Assembly: GCF_014897705.1 (NCBI RefSeq)
Contig: NZ_JABUXV010000024.1
Span: 1-54,004 of the forward strand
Source of the DNA: Brachybacterium sp. FME24
GTDB lineage: Bacteria; Actinomycetota; Actinomycetes; Actinomycetales; Dermabacteraceae
Direction of reading: 5' to 3'
DNA length: 54,004 nt
Below, one piece after another: positions 24,381 through 32,472 of this stretch. Numbering within the stretch: the stretch's first letter is position 1; each line of letters opens with the position of its first letter. The notes beneath the pieces are model-generated. The model ran no database searches. It worked only from the letters and a program-made list of their open reading frames with translations, and had not been told where the DNA came from. The position numbers were made by a program, and so were the translations under genes.

Positions 24381-25790
24381 TCAGTCGAGCGGGCGGTAGC
24401 GCACGCCGAACGCGTCGAGGCGCGGGAGATGGGCGCGCAGTCGCTCCTCGAACTCGTCCCAGCTCTGCTGAGGTGAGCCCCAGGCGCGCTCCGCGAGGGC
24501 ACACATGCGGGGGAATGCCATGTACTCGACCTGCTCGGCGGTCGGCATGTACTCGGTCCACAGCTGACCCTGCAGTCCGATCAGCAGTGACTTCTGGTCG
24601 TCGTCGAGCTTGTGCGGGGAGAACTCGGCCGTGTAGACGTCCTTGACCGTGGTCAGGCCGCCGATCGCGAGCGGCTCGTGCGCCGGGTCGGCCTGGTAGT
24701 GGTCGAAATAGGTGTGCTCGTTGTTGGCGATGATGGTCTGGAATCCGCGCGCGGTGGAGGTCTTCAGCCCGTTGCCGTGGCGCCAGTTCATGATCACCGT
24801 GTTGTCGGGAAGATGGCTTTCGAGCACTTCGTCCCAGGCGATGATCCGCTTGCCGGACTCCGCGAGGACGTCGGCCGCGAACTGCGTGAAGCGTCCCTGG
24901 ATCTCGGAGACGCGGGTCAAGCCCCATTCGTTCATCCTGGTGCGCGCGGCGCTGGAGCGCTCCCATTCCACGCGCGGGCACTCATCGCCCCCGATGTGGA
25001 CATACGGGGCCGGGAAGATGTCCGCGACCTGGGTGAGCACGTCGCGAAGGAAGTCGAAGACCTCGTCGGAGACGCCGAGGACATGGTCGGAGATGCCCCA
25101 GACTTCGCGCACGCCGACCTGCTGCTCGGGGAAATTGCCGAGGTTCGGGTAGGCGGCGAGAGCGGCCTGCATATGACCGGGAAGATCCACCTCCGGCACG
25201 ATCATGATGCCGCGGCGACGGGCGTACTCGACGAGTCCGCGCAGCTCCTCCTGGGTGTACGAGCCGCCGTGCGGGGTCCCGTCGAACTCCCAGGTCTCCT
25301 CCTGTCCGCTCATGTGCCCGACCAGGGTCTGGTCACGCCAGGCGCCGACCTCGGTGAGCTTCGGGTAGCCCTTGATCTCCACGCGCCAGCCCTGATCGTC
25401 CGTCAGATGCAGGTGGAGGACGTTCAGGCGGTGCAGCGCCATCGTGTCGATCATCGTCTCGACCTCGGCCACGGTGCGGAAGTGGCGCGAGACGTCCAGA
25501 TGCATTCCGCGCCAGGCGTGCACGGGGTAGTCGCTGATGGTCACGCAGGGAATCGAGCCGTGCGCACCGGTGACGATCTGCGCGAAGGTGTTGCGACCGT
25601 CCGCCAGGGCGGCTTCGCTGCCGGCCGTGAGGTTCGCGCCGTGAGGTGAGATCGACAGGGCGTATTCCGTGCGGGGGAGGTCCTCGGTGAGGCCGACGGA
25701 GAGCTCATCCCAGGGAGCAGTGGTCTCCCAGGTGCCCGCCGACCAGATGACGGACTGGGGCAGCGGGACAAGGGCGATGGGATCGGTCAT
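24381..25790 (-). CDS. Beta-N-acetylhexosaminidase, GH20
   Basis: About 469 residues from the ATG at 25788-25790 (AGGAGAAGTTG upstream). An N-terminal GH20b-like domain (~1-115) precedes a TIM barrel: HAWRGMHLDVSRHF, NVLHLHLTDDQGWR, EVDLPGHMQAALAAYP, and the catalytic Asp-Glu pair in YVHIGGDECPRVEW. There is no signal peptide, so it is probably cytoplasmic. It would remove terminal beta-GlcNAc or GalNAc, for instance from chitobiose or recycled wall sugars. Followed by the LytR_C gene in the same transcript. Confidence 0.9.
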   Translation of the reverse strand: MTDPIALVPLPQSVIWSAGTWETTAPWDELSVGLTEDLPRTEYALSISPHGANLTAGSEAALADGRNTFAQIVTGAHGSIPCVTISDYPVHAWRGMHLDVSRHFRTVAEVETMIDTMALHRLNVLHLHLTDDQGWRVEIKGYPKLTEVGAWRDQTLVGHMSGQEETWEFDGTPHGGSYTQEELRGLVEYARRRGIMIVPEVDLPGHMQAALAAYPNLGNFPEQQVGVREVWGISDHVLGVSDEVFDFLRDVLTQVADIFPAPYVHIGGDECPRVEWERSSAARTRMNEWGLTRVSEIQGRFTQFAADVLAESGKRIIAWDEVLESHLPDNTVIMNWRHGNGLKTSTARGFQTIIANNEHTYFDHYQADPAHEPLAIGGLTTVKDVYTAEFSPHKLDDDQKSLLIGLQGQLWTEYMPTAEQVEYMAFPRMCALAERAWGSPQQSWDEFEERLRAHLPRLDAFGVRYRPLD

Positions 25791-25932
25791 CAACTTCTCC
25801 TGAGACAGCGACGTCGTGTGGTGCACCCAGTTTGCCATGGGGTGCGGGTCACGGCGCACCCCGCGCACAAGGAGAGCCGGACAGCGGATCATCGTCGCGG
25901 GTGCCGGTCGGTGGTTCATGTCCCGGACGCAC

Positions 25933-25965
25933 AGGAGCCCGGTCGGCAGTGCCGACCGGGCTCCT
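25933..25965 (-). terminator. Hairpin terminator after the NlpC/P60 gene
   Basis: A perfect 15-bp stem (25933-25947 with 25951-25965), three-base loop AGT, no U-tract. It lies downstream of the leftward NlpC/P60 gene and before the hexosaminidase start. Confidence 0.8.
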
Positions 25966-26055
25966 TCACGCCGCCCTGCTCCTTCCCGTTGACGCTGTCG
26001 CGTCGAGCAGGCCGTCGTGGCTCTGGTGCGTCTGTCCTAGACGCTGATCAAGGGA

Positions 26056-27153
26056 TCAGCGATAGGTGACGAAGACGTGCGGGGCGTTCCAGATCGAACG
26101 CTCCACGACCTGCTGGCGCGAACCGGAGGCGTCGATGATCTTCCCGTTGCCCACATAGATGCCCATGTGGCCGTAGTTGTTCCCGGTGAAGGCGACGAGG
26201 TCGCCGGGCTTCGCCTGGGACTGGGAGATGATCTTGCCGCCGAAGGTGTAGCCCTTCGCGGTCTTGCGCGGCAGGTTGGTGCCGGCCTGGTTGTACGCGT
26301 AGTGCACGAGTCCGGAGCAGTCGAAGCCGGTCGACGGCGATTCGTCGCCCCAGCTGTACCGCACGCCGATCTGGCTGCGGGCCGCGTTGATCACGGCCTG
26401 CCCGTTGACCGACGAACCGGAGGACGGCGCGCGGTCGTCATCGCGGCTGGAGCCGCTGTCGGAGATGCGGACGTTGCTGTAGGCCGCATTCCAGGTCTTG
26501 GGCCCGACGACAGTGTCCACACCGATGCCGGCGGCGGACTGCAGTCCACGGACCGCCGAGGCGGTTCCGCGACCGAAGACGCCATCGACCGAGATCGAGG
26601 CACCCCGCTCGTTGAGCTTGGACTGGAGCGTCTTCACAGCTGCCCCGCGAGCGCCCTGGCGCAGCTTGGGCTGTGAGGACGACGAGGAGTCGCCCGACGA
26701 AGAACTGCCGTTCAGCGCGTTCCACGTCTTGGGCCCGACGACGCCGTCCACGCCGATACGGGCGGAGGACTGCAGATTCTTGACGGCTCGCAGGGTCTTG
26801 GACCCGAAGACGCCGTCGACGTTGATCGAGGCGCCATGGGCTTTGAGCTCGCCCTGAAGGTGCCTCACAGCATCGCCGCGAGCGCCGAGGCGCAGCTTGA
26901 CGCCGGTGTACTTGGAGGTGGTGGGGGCTGCCGGTGTCAGTGCCGGGGCGGCGCCGCGGACGGTGCCGACGGCCGCCGGAGCAGGACTCTGGGCAGTGGC
27001 AGCGCTGGCGCCCGTGAAGGCGGCGGTGGCCGAGACGGCGCCGAGAACGGCGACACCTCCCACGCCTCGACCGACCGGAGCGGCGAGCCCGCGGTAGTCG
27101 ATCACGGCACGGCCGGCTGCCCGGTGTGTGCCTCGAGGAGCATTGTGGAACAT
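26056..27153 (-). CDS. Secreted NlpC/P60 peptidoglycan hydrolase with two PG-binding domains
   Basis: 365 residues. A long signal peptide (GRGVGGVAVLGAVSATAAF, cleavage about residue 54) is followed by two PG_binding_1 repeats (LRLGARGDAVRHLQGELKAH... and LRQGARGAAVKTLQSKLNER..., each with DGVFG and VGPKTWNA). A Ser/Asp-rich linker precedes the NlpC/P60 domain, with the catalytic Cys in GFDCSGLVHYAYNQ and the His in NNYGHMGIYVGNG. It cleaves peptide stems of peptidoglycan outside the cell. The only sensible ATG (27151-27153) has GGAG far upstream. A structured leader, possibly a c-di-AMP riboswitch, precedes it. Confidence 0.92.
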   Translation of the reverse strand: MFHNAPRGTHRAAGRAVIDYRGLAAPVGRGVGGVAVLGAVSATAAFTGASAATAQSPAPAAVGTVRGAAPALTPAAPTTSKYTGVKLRLGARGDAVRHLQGELKAHGASINVDGVFGSKTLRAVKNLQSSARIGVDGVVGPKTWNALNGSSSSGDSSSSSQPKLRQGARGAAVKTLQSKLNERGASISVDGVFGRGTASAVRGLQSAAGIGVDTVVGPKTWNAAYSNVRISDSGSSRDDDRAPSSGSSVNGQAVINAARSQIGVRYSWGDESPSTGFDCSGLVHYAYNQAGTNLPRKTAKGYTFGGKIISQSQAKPGDLVAFTGNNYGHMGIYVGNGKIIDASGSRQQVVERSIWNAPHVFVTYR

Positions 27154-27173
27154 CTGCAGTAATCACTTTCTCC

Positions 27174-27280
27174 GTCGCCCCGCAGGGGTCCCGACGCGAC
27201 GCACGCGCGAGACCTGCGCCCGTCACCCAGGGAAGTGGAGGAAGTGACCGGGCCGGTGACGGGAAGGCGGCGACACGGTC
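27174..27280 (-). promoter_or_regulatory. Candidate c-di-AMP (ydaO/yuaA) riboswitch
   Basis: The leader of the NlpC/P60 gene can close on a P1-like helix: GTCGCC (complement of 27269-27274) pairs with GGCGAC (complement of 27174-27179) about 95 bases later. Inside are a CTGGGTGACGGG segment similar to the conserved GGGGUUAAUC element and a CCCCTGCGGGG element just before the 3' P1 strand, as in ydaO RNAs. A -10 candidate TACAGT (complement of 27312-27317) lies upstream. c-di-AMP riboswitches control wall hydrolase genes in many actinobacteria. I could not fold it or run a covariance model, so this is a candidate only. Confidence 0.45.
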
Positions 27281-27465
27281 GGTGCCCCAGTTCATGACGG
27301 CACCGTTGATCACTGTATGTGCAGGTCGCACCCAGCCCACAGGGGCGTTTACCCAGGGAGGTCGATACCTTTGCGAACATTTTGCCAAATATCGTGATAC
27401 TGCGTCGTGTTGCCCGTGAAAATCGGACATTCCTGTGGTAGTTACACCATTGTTATTCATGGCAC

Positions 27466-27510
27466 GAGCATTCCGAGCATTCCGAGCATTCCGAGCATTC
27501 CGAGCATTCC
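27466..27510. repeat. Nine-base tandem repeat, five copies
   Basis: Five perfect consecutive copies of GAGCATTCC, then a decayed sixth (GGACATTTC). The array sits in a locally AT-richer stretch (27380-27540) between the wall hydrolase leader and the tRNA terminator, where no gene is supported. Confidence 0.9.
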
Positions 27511-27593
27511 GGACATTTCGGGTAATTGCAAGGAGGGTGTCAGTGGCGGGGACATTCGCGCGCACATCGAGCCGGAGCTCTGGGGAAAGACTC

Positions 27594-27631
27594 AGGGCCG
27601 CGAGCCCGTCTCTCGACGACCTCGCGGCCCT
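27594..27631 (-). terminator. Terminator of tRNA-Pro
   Basis: An 11-bp stem (27594-27604 with 27621-27631) nine bases past the tRNA 3' end, followed in the transcript by GAGTCTTTCC, a modest U-rich run. Confidence 0.75.
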
Positions 27632-27637
27632 GTTTCC

Positions 27638-27713
<76 letters not shown>

Positions 27714-27770
27714 GAGGTGCCCCGTCGAAGCGGTGCACCGAGGAGAAACTCTAGCAGGGGTCGAGCGGGG

Positions 27771-28709
27771 TCAGGAGCTCGGTTCGATCCTGGGGGCGCG
27801 CAACGTGAGCAACGTCGCCTCCGGCGGGGTGAACAGGCGGTAGTCGGAGTACGGGCTGGCGCCCAACCCGGCGCTCACGTTCAGCGGTACGCCCTGCCAG
27901 GTGGACAGGCCGCGCGCCTGCTGACGGGGCAGGTCGCAGTTGGTGACCAGAGCGCCGAACCCCGGAAGGCGGAGCTGGCCGCCATGGGTATGGCCGGCCA
28001 GGATCAGGTCGGCGCGGTCGGCCGTGAAGGCGTCCAATACACGCCGGTAGGGCGCATGGGCCACGCCGAGGCGCAGCACATTGCCGTGCTCGGGTGCGGA
28101 CGGCGGCGGATCGGCCGGAGCAGGCATCTCGTCGCGCTCCAGATGCGGATCGTCCACGCCCACCAGCCGCACCTCGAGTCCGCCGAGTTCGATGCTCGCC
28201 CGGGCGTTGGTGAGATCCTTCCAGCCGTACGCGGCCAGTCGGCGCGCCAGTTCCGAGGTGGGCAGGGTCGGGTCCCTGGGTTCGGTGAGTCCCTCGGGTC
28301 GCGGGTCGGGCAACAGGTACCGCGCCGGATTCTTCGGCATGGGCTCGAACATGTCGTTGGAGCCCATGACGAAGGCACCCGGACACTGCAGCAGCGGATC
28401 CAGGGCCTCGGCGAGCACCGGCACGGACGCGGCCGTGGCGATGTTGTCCCCGGTGTCGATGACCAGGTGCGGTCTCAGGGCCGCGAGGTATTCCAGGAAT
28501 GCGAGCTTGCGGTCCTGGTCCGGCATCAGGTGGATATCGCTGATGTGCAGCACCCGGATCGTGCGCGCGCCCGGGGGAAGGATCCGCAGCTCGAGCTCGC
28601 GCAGCGTGTACCGGTGGATCTCGATGTGGCGCGCCCAGACGTGCGCGGCCGCGGCGGCACCGAGGCCCGCGAGGCCCACTGCGCCGGTGGCGGCGAAGAG
28701 CGGCCGCAC
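27771..28709 (-). CDS. Metallophosphoesterase (Rv3683-like)
   Basis: 312 residues from a GTG at 28707-28709, one base after the stop of the PBP gene, so co-transcribed with it. An N-terminal hydrophobic segment (~5-25) suggests a membrane-anchored or exported enzyme. Calcineurin-like metal ligands appear in order: HISDIHLMPDQD, VIDTGDN, GSND (usually GNHD), LRLGVAHAP and LAGHTHGGQL. The substrate is unknown. The same gene follows ponA2 in Mycobacterium tuberculosis (Rv3682-Rv3683), which supports a link to wall assembly. Confidence 0.87.
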   Translation of the reverse strand: MRPLFAATGAVGLAGLGAAAAAHVWARHIEIHRYTLRELELRILPPGARTIRVLHISDIHLMPDQDRKLAFLEYLAALRPHLVIDTGDNIATAASVPVLAEALDPLLQCPGAFVMGSNDMFEPMPKNPARYLLPDPRPEGLTEPRDPTLPTSELARRLAAYGWKDLTNARASIELGGLEVRLVGVDDPHLERDEMPAPADPPPSAPEHGNVLRLGVAHAPYRRVLDAFTADRADLILAGHTHGGQLRLPGFGALVTNCDLPRQQARGLSTWQGVPLNVSAGLGASPYSDYRLFTPPEATLLTLRAPRIEPSS

Positions 28710-28710
28710 G

Positions 28711-31110
28711 TCAGCCCTCGCCGGAGGATTGACGGATGGCCACGGACTGCCCCTCGGGCAGCTTCGTCCCGGGACCGGGGTCAGTGCCGATCACGTACCA
28801 CTTGCCCACCGAGCCGGAGGACTCCTGTGTGACCTCGTACGAGTACCCGGCCGATTCGACTGCGGCCTTGGCTTCGGAGAGCACCATCCCGGACACGTCG
28901 GGCACCACGCCCTTCTGCGTCGCCTCGTTCGCGGCGGACTCCGGCTGCTTCGGAGCGGCGGGGAACGGCTCGCTGGGCAGGCCCTCGTGCACCCGGGTCA
29001 TGTACTCCTGCCAGGTGGGCAGGGAGACGGTGTTGCCCCAGACGCTCCCGCTGCGGAGCATGGTGTCGTCGACCGTGAAGCCCCCGGGGCGCGTATCGCC
29101 CTGCGGGTGACCGAACCACACCGCGGTGGACATCTGTCGGGTGAAGCCCACGTACCAGGTGTGGAACTGCGAGCCCGAGGTGCCGGTCTTGCCGCCGGCG
29201 GGGTGGCCGGGGATGGTCTTGCCCTTGCCGGTGGCGCGCGGATCCTCGAGGTCCTGCTGCAGGGTCCAGGCCATCGTGTCGGCGACCTTCTTGTCGACCG
29301 CCTGGTGGCACTCGGCCCCGGAGATCGGCATCGCCTCGCCGCCGCGGTCGACGACTTCGGTGATCGCCTGCGGCTTGCAGTAGGTGCCGCCCGCGGCGTA
29401 GGTCGCGTAGGCGTTGGCCATGTCGAGTGCGGAGACCTGCAGCTGTCCGAGGACCACGGCGGACGGCGCCAGGGTCTGGCCGTACATGTCCGCGATATCC
29501 ATGTCCCAGGTGGCGTTGTCGTACGGGTTGTACTTGCCGGGGATCGCGCCGATCTCGCGGGCACCCTCGGCGACGTCGCACAGGTCCAGCTGGCGGGCCA
29601 TGTTCGCGTAGGAGGTGTTGATGGAGAACTTCGTGGAGTTCAGGACGGACTCCATCGGGGAGATCGGCACGGAGACGGCGTTGTCGGGGTTGTAGCCGGG
29701 CCTCTCCAGCCACCTGCCACGGGGCAGGCAGTGCGCGGGGAAGGTCGTCATGGGCTCGCGCGTGGTGCTCACCCGATCGTCGATGCTGCGGCCGCTCTCG
29801 AGCCATTGCTGGAGGACGAAGGGCTTGAACGCCGAGCCGACGGGGAACCCGCTGCTGCCGCCGAGTGCTCGGGGGACGTTGTAGTTGATCGCGGTCTCGC
29901 CCGGGCTGACTTCCTCGTACGGGTTGAACGAGCGGTTCTCCGCCATGGTCAGGATGTTGCCGGTGCCGGGCTCGACGGTGACGATCGAGTGGCCGAAGCC
30001 GCTCTCGGAGTCGCCGGGGACCTTGCGCTGGAGGATGTCGGTGGCCGCGCCCTGCTTGGCCGGGTCCAGCGTGGTGCGGATCGTGAGGCCGCCGCCGTAG
30101 AGCAGCTTGCGCCGTTCCTCGTAGGTGGGGGCGAACTCCGAGTCGTTGAGCAGGGAACGGGTGACGTAGTCGCAGAAGAACCCGCTCTCGCCCGCGTCGG
30201 CGCAGCCGGCGCGCAGGTTCTTGACCTTGAGCATGTCCTCCACGGGCTGGGCGGTGTACTCGTCGTACTCCGCCTGGGTGATGTACTCCTCGCGGCGCAT
30301 GTCCCCGAGCACTTCATTGCGGCGCTTCTCGCCCGCCTCCGGATGGGAGACGGGATCGAACTGGTTCGGGCCGTTGGTGACTCCGGCCAGCAGGGCCGCC
30401 TCGCCGGGATTGAGGTCCTTGGCGTTCTTCGAGAAGTAGTGCCGCGAGCCGGTCTCGACGCCGTACTGGGACGGTCCGAACTGGGCGACGTTCAGATAGG
30501 CGTTGAGGATCTCATCCTTGCTCCACTGCTTCTCCAGGGAGATGGAGAGCTTCGCCTCGCGCAGCTTGCGGCCGTAGCTCTGCTCGGTCGCCTCGAGCTG
30601 GTCCTCCTGGTCGCCCCGCTGGACGGCATCCATCAGCAGGGCGTTCTTCACGTACTGCTGGGTGAGCGTGGAACCGCCCTGCGTGGCGCCGCCGGCGGCG
30701 TTGCTCGCCAGGGCGCGCGCCATGCCCCTGGGGTCCACGCCGCCGTGCTCGTAGAAGCGGCGATCCTCGACCGCGATCACGGCCTTCTGCATGTAGGGCG
30801 AGATCTCCTCGAGCGGCACCATGATGCGGTTCTCGGTGTAGAACGTGGCCAGCAGCGAGCCGTCCGACGCCTCGATGCGGCTCGCCTCGTTCAGCGGCTC
30901 GACCTCGAGTTCCGACGGATACGACTCGAACAGGGCGACGCCATCCTTGGCGACCGCTGACGAGGCGGAGACCGCCGGCAGCAAGAAGGCGGCCAGGAGC
31001 ACCCCGGCCAGGGCGGAGACGGCGAGCATCCCCAGCAGCAGGTACAGGGACTGTGCGAGGGCGACGGGGAGTGAGCGTCCGGAACCGGAGCTGGACGGAG
31101 TACTGGCCAT
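28711..31110 (-). CDS. Class A penicillin-binding protein with PASTA domain (PonA2-like)
   Basis: About 799 residues. A short cytoplasmic tail and one transmembrane helix (~18-50) precede the GT51 transglycosylase (IAVEDRRFYEHGGVDPRG, QGGSTLTQQYVKN, RKLREAKLSI). The transpeptidase has SxxK in GSAFKP, SxN in KFSINTSY and KTG in GGKTGTSG. The last ~65 residues are one PASTA domain (VPDVSGMVLSEAKAAVESAG). It polymerises and cross-links peptidoglycan outside the membrane. The ATG at 31108-31110 lies six bases after TACTGT and has no ribosome site, indicating a leaderless mRNA. Divergent from the whiB4-like gene, as in mycobacteria. Confidence 0.94.
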   Translation of the reverse strand: MASTPSSSGSGRSLPVALAQSLYLLLGMLAVSALAGVLLAAFLLPAVSASSAVAKDGVALFESYPSELEVEPLNEASRIEASDGSLLATFYTENRIMVPLEEISPYMQKAVIAVEDRRFYEHGGVDPRGMARALASNAAGGATQGGSTLTQQYVKNALLMDAVQRGDQEDQLEATEQSYGRKLREAKLSISLEKQWSKDEILNAYLNVAQFGPSQYGVETGSRHYFSKNAKDLNPGEAALLAGVTNGPNQFDPVSHPEAGEKRRNEVLGDMRREEYITQAEYDEYTAQPVEDMLKVKNLRAGCADAGESGFFCDYVTRSLLNDSEFAPTYEERRKLLYGGGLTIRTTLDPAKQGAATDILQRKVPGDSESGFGHSIVTVEPGTGNILTMAENRSFNPYEEVSPGETAINYNVPRALGGSSGFPVGSAFKPFVLQQWLESGRSIDDRVSTTREPMTTFPAHCLPRGRWLERPGYNPDNAVSVPISPMESVLNSTKFSINTSYANMARQLDLCDVAEGAREIGAIPGKYNPYDNATWDMDIADMYGQTLAPSAVVLGQLQVSALDMANAYATYAAGGTYCKPQAITEVVDRGGEAMPISGAECHQAVDKKVADTMAWTLQQDLEDPRATGKGKTIPGHPAGGKTGTSGSQFHTWYVGFTRQMSTAVWFGHPQGDTRPGGFTVDDTMLRSGSVWGNTVSLPTWQEYMTRVHEGLPSEPFPAAPKQPESAANEATQKGVVPDVSGMVLSEAKAAVESAGYSYEVTQESSGSVGKWYVIGTDPGPGTKLPEGQSVAIRQSSGEG

Positions 31111-31122
31111 GGTCCAACAGTA
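31111..31122 (-). promoter_or_regulatory. Leaderless promoter of the PBP gene
   Basis: TACTGT (complement of 31117-31122), six bases, then the ATG at 31110; no Shine-Dalgarno. Confidence 0.55.
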
Positions 31123-31322
31123 CGGCGGGCGGGGACGGGGAGCCACGAGGCATGCCAGACGTGGAGGAATCTTCACGAACCTGATGCATGGTCGAGACCT
31201 GTCCGAAGGCCGACAGGGCAGGGCCGGGGCGCGGCGATGCCCGGACGCCGCGATGAGCGCGGGCAGGTTGCCCTGGAGGGCGGCCCGGATATCACGTGCC
31301 AGTCACGGAGACCCCCAGAATT

Positions 31323-31351
31323 TTGCACTGTGGCAGGGGTCTCCTTACAGT
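31323..31351 (+). promoter_or_regulatory. Promoter of the whiB4-like gene
   Basis: TTGCAC (31323-31328), a 17-bp spacer and TACAGT (31346-31351). Start near 31358 gives a leader of about 38 bases carrying the GAGG ribosome site. Confidence 0.65.
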
Positions 31352-31395
31352 GGTCGAAGAAGTCCGGTCAACGAGGATTCGGAAAGAGGATGCAC

Positions 31396-31698
31396 ATGAC
31401 CATCGGGGCGACCCCCATCACCGGGGATTCGAGCTGGGCGACTCGCGGAGCGTGCGTGAGCATGGACCCGGACGGGTTCTTCGTCCAGGGAGCAGAGCAG
31501 CATGCCGTGAAGACGACCTGTGGGGCGTGCCCGGTGAGAACCGAATGCCTTGCCGACGCCTTGGACAACCGTGTCGACTTCGGGGTGTGGGGCGGGATGA
31601 CCGAGCGGGAACGCCGGCGGCTGCTGCGTCGCAACCCCGATGTCAGCGACTGGTCCACCGTGCTGCGGCGCGCTTCGCAGGAGGCGGTCGGCAGCTGA
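31396..31698 (+). CDS. whiB4: WhiB-family iron-sulfur regulator, WhiB4-like
   Basis: About 100 residues from the ATG at 31396 (GAGG six bases upstream; an ATG at 31390 is less well placed). Four cluster-binding cysteines at residues 20, 42, 45 and 51 (RGAC, CGACPVRTEC), then the GVWGG turn and a basic C-terminus (ERERRRLLRRNPDVSDW). ALDNRVDFGVWGGMTE is close to mycobacterial WhiB4, a redox-responsive regulator with a 4Fe-4S cluster. The neighbourhood (divergent PonA2-like PBP, metallophosphoesterase, RidA, MBL, Crp) matches that of whiB4. Confidence 0.92.
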   Translation: MTIGATPITGDSSWATRGACVSMDPDGFFVQGAEQHAVKTTCGACPVRTECLADALDNRVDFGVWGGMTERERRRLLRRNPDVSDWSTVLRRASQEAVGS

Positions 31699-31756
31699 TC
31701 GCCGGGGGTCGGGGCCGATGGGACGTCCGGGAGCCCTTCGTGCAGGGGTTCGCCGG

Positions 31757-31768
31757 TAGGCTCGCCCC
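31757..31768 (+). promoter_or_regulatory. Leaderless promoter of the DUF4177 gene
   Basis: TAGGCT at 31757-31762, six bases, then the ATG at 31769. Confidence 0.5.
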
Positions 31769-31939
31769 ATGAGCACTGTCACCCGCTGGGAGTACCTGAC
31801 CGTTCCGCTGCTGATCCACGCGACCAAGCAGATCCTCGACAACTACGGCGAGGAGGGGTGGGAGCTGGTCCAGGTCGTTCCCGGGCCCAATCCCGAGAAC
31901 CTGGTCGCGTACCTCAAGCGGCCCCTGGGCGAGGGCTGA
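31769..31939 (+). CDS. Small DUF4177 protein (56 residues)
   Basis: Short ORF starting MSTVTRWEYLTVPLLIHATK and containing NYGEEGWELVQVVPG, the hallmark of DUF4177. Such proteins are tiny alpha/beta folds of unknown function. It starts six bases after TAGGCT without a ribosome site and ends four bases before the RidA gene, so the two are co-transcribed. In Mycobacterium tuberculosis a small gene (Rv3678A) occupies the same place. Confidence 0.85.
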   Translation: MSTVTRWEYLTVPLLIHATKQILDNYGEEGWELVQVVPGPNPENLVAYLKRPLGEG

Positions 31940-31943
31940 GCAG

Positions 31944-32462
31944 ATGACCACCGCCCCCCAGGAGCCGGGGTCGCGGGTCCGCGCCCGGCTCGACGAGCTG
32001 GGCCTCGCCCTGCCTGCGGTCGCCGCACCGGTGGCCGCGTACGTCCCGGCCGTGGCGACCGGGAACCACGTCCACACCTCCGGGCAGCTGCCCTTCGTCG
32101 ACGGGGCTCTGCCGGAGGCCGGCAAGGTCGGCGCCGAGGTCTCTCCGGAGCGTGCGTCCGAGCTCGCCGCGACCTGCTGCCTCAACGCGCTGGCGGCGAT
32201 CGAGGACCTGGTCGGAGACCTCGACCGGGTGGTGCGGATCGTCAAGCTCACCGGATACGTGGCCTCGGCCCCCTCCTTCACCGCGCAGCCCGCAGTGATC
32301 AACGGAGCCAGTGAGCTGCTCGGCCAGATCTTCGCGCAGGCCGGGCGGCACGCCCGCAGCGCCGTCGGCGTCGCAGTGCTTCCGCTGGACTCGCCCGTCG
32401 AGCTGGACCTGCTGGTGGAGCTGGACGGCCCGGTCGCGCCCGCGCCCGTGCCGACCGCCTGA
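31944..32462 (+). CDS. RidA/YjgF-family protein
   Basis: 172 residues from the ATG at 31944 (GAGGG eight bases upstream). The YjgF/RidA fold is recognisable from VHTSGQLPFVDG, ATCCLNALAAIEDLVGDLDRVVRIVKLTGYVAS and SAVGVAVLPLDSPVELDLLVEL. It is the longer actinobacterial form, equivalent to Rv3678c. RidA proper hydrolyses reactive enamine/imine intermediates; whether this subgroup has that activity is not established here. Followed closely by the MBL-fold gene. Confidence 0.85.
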   Translation: MTTAPQEPGSRVRARLDELGLALPAVAAPVAAYVPAVATGNHVHTSGQLPFVDGALPEAGKVGAEVSPERASELAATCCLNALAAIEDLVGDLDRVVRIVKLTGYVASAPSFTAQPAVINGASELLGQIFAQAGRHARSAVGVAVLPLDSPVELDLLVELDGPVAPAPVPTA

Positions 32463-32472
32463 GCGGCTCGCC

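Noticed and set aside
27466..27510. Possible CRISPR array
   Set aside because: Nine-base units are contiguous with no spacers; this is a simple tandem repeat. No cas genes are seen in the window.
28081..30960. 959-codon plus-strand ORF antisense to the PBP gene
   Set aside because: The opposite strand encodes a complete class A PBP with all motifs; antisense ORFs this long are common in high-GC DNA.
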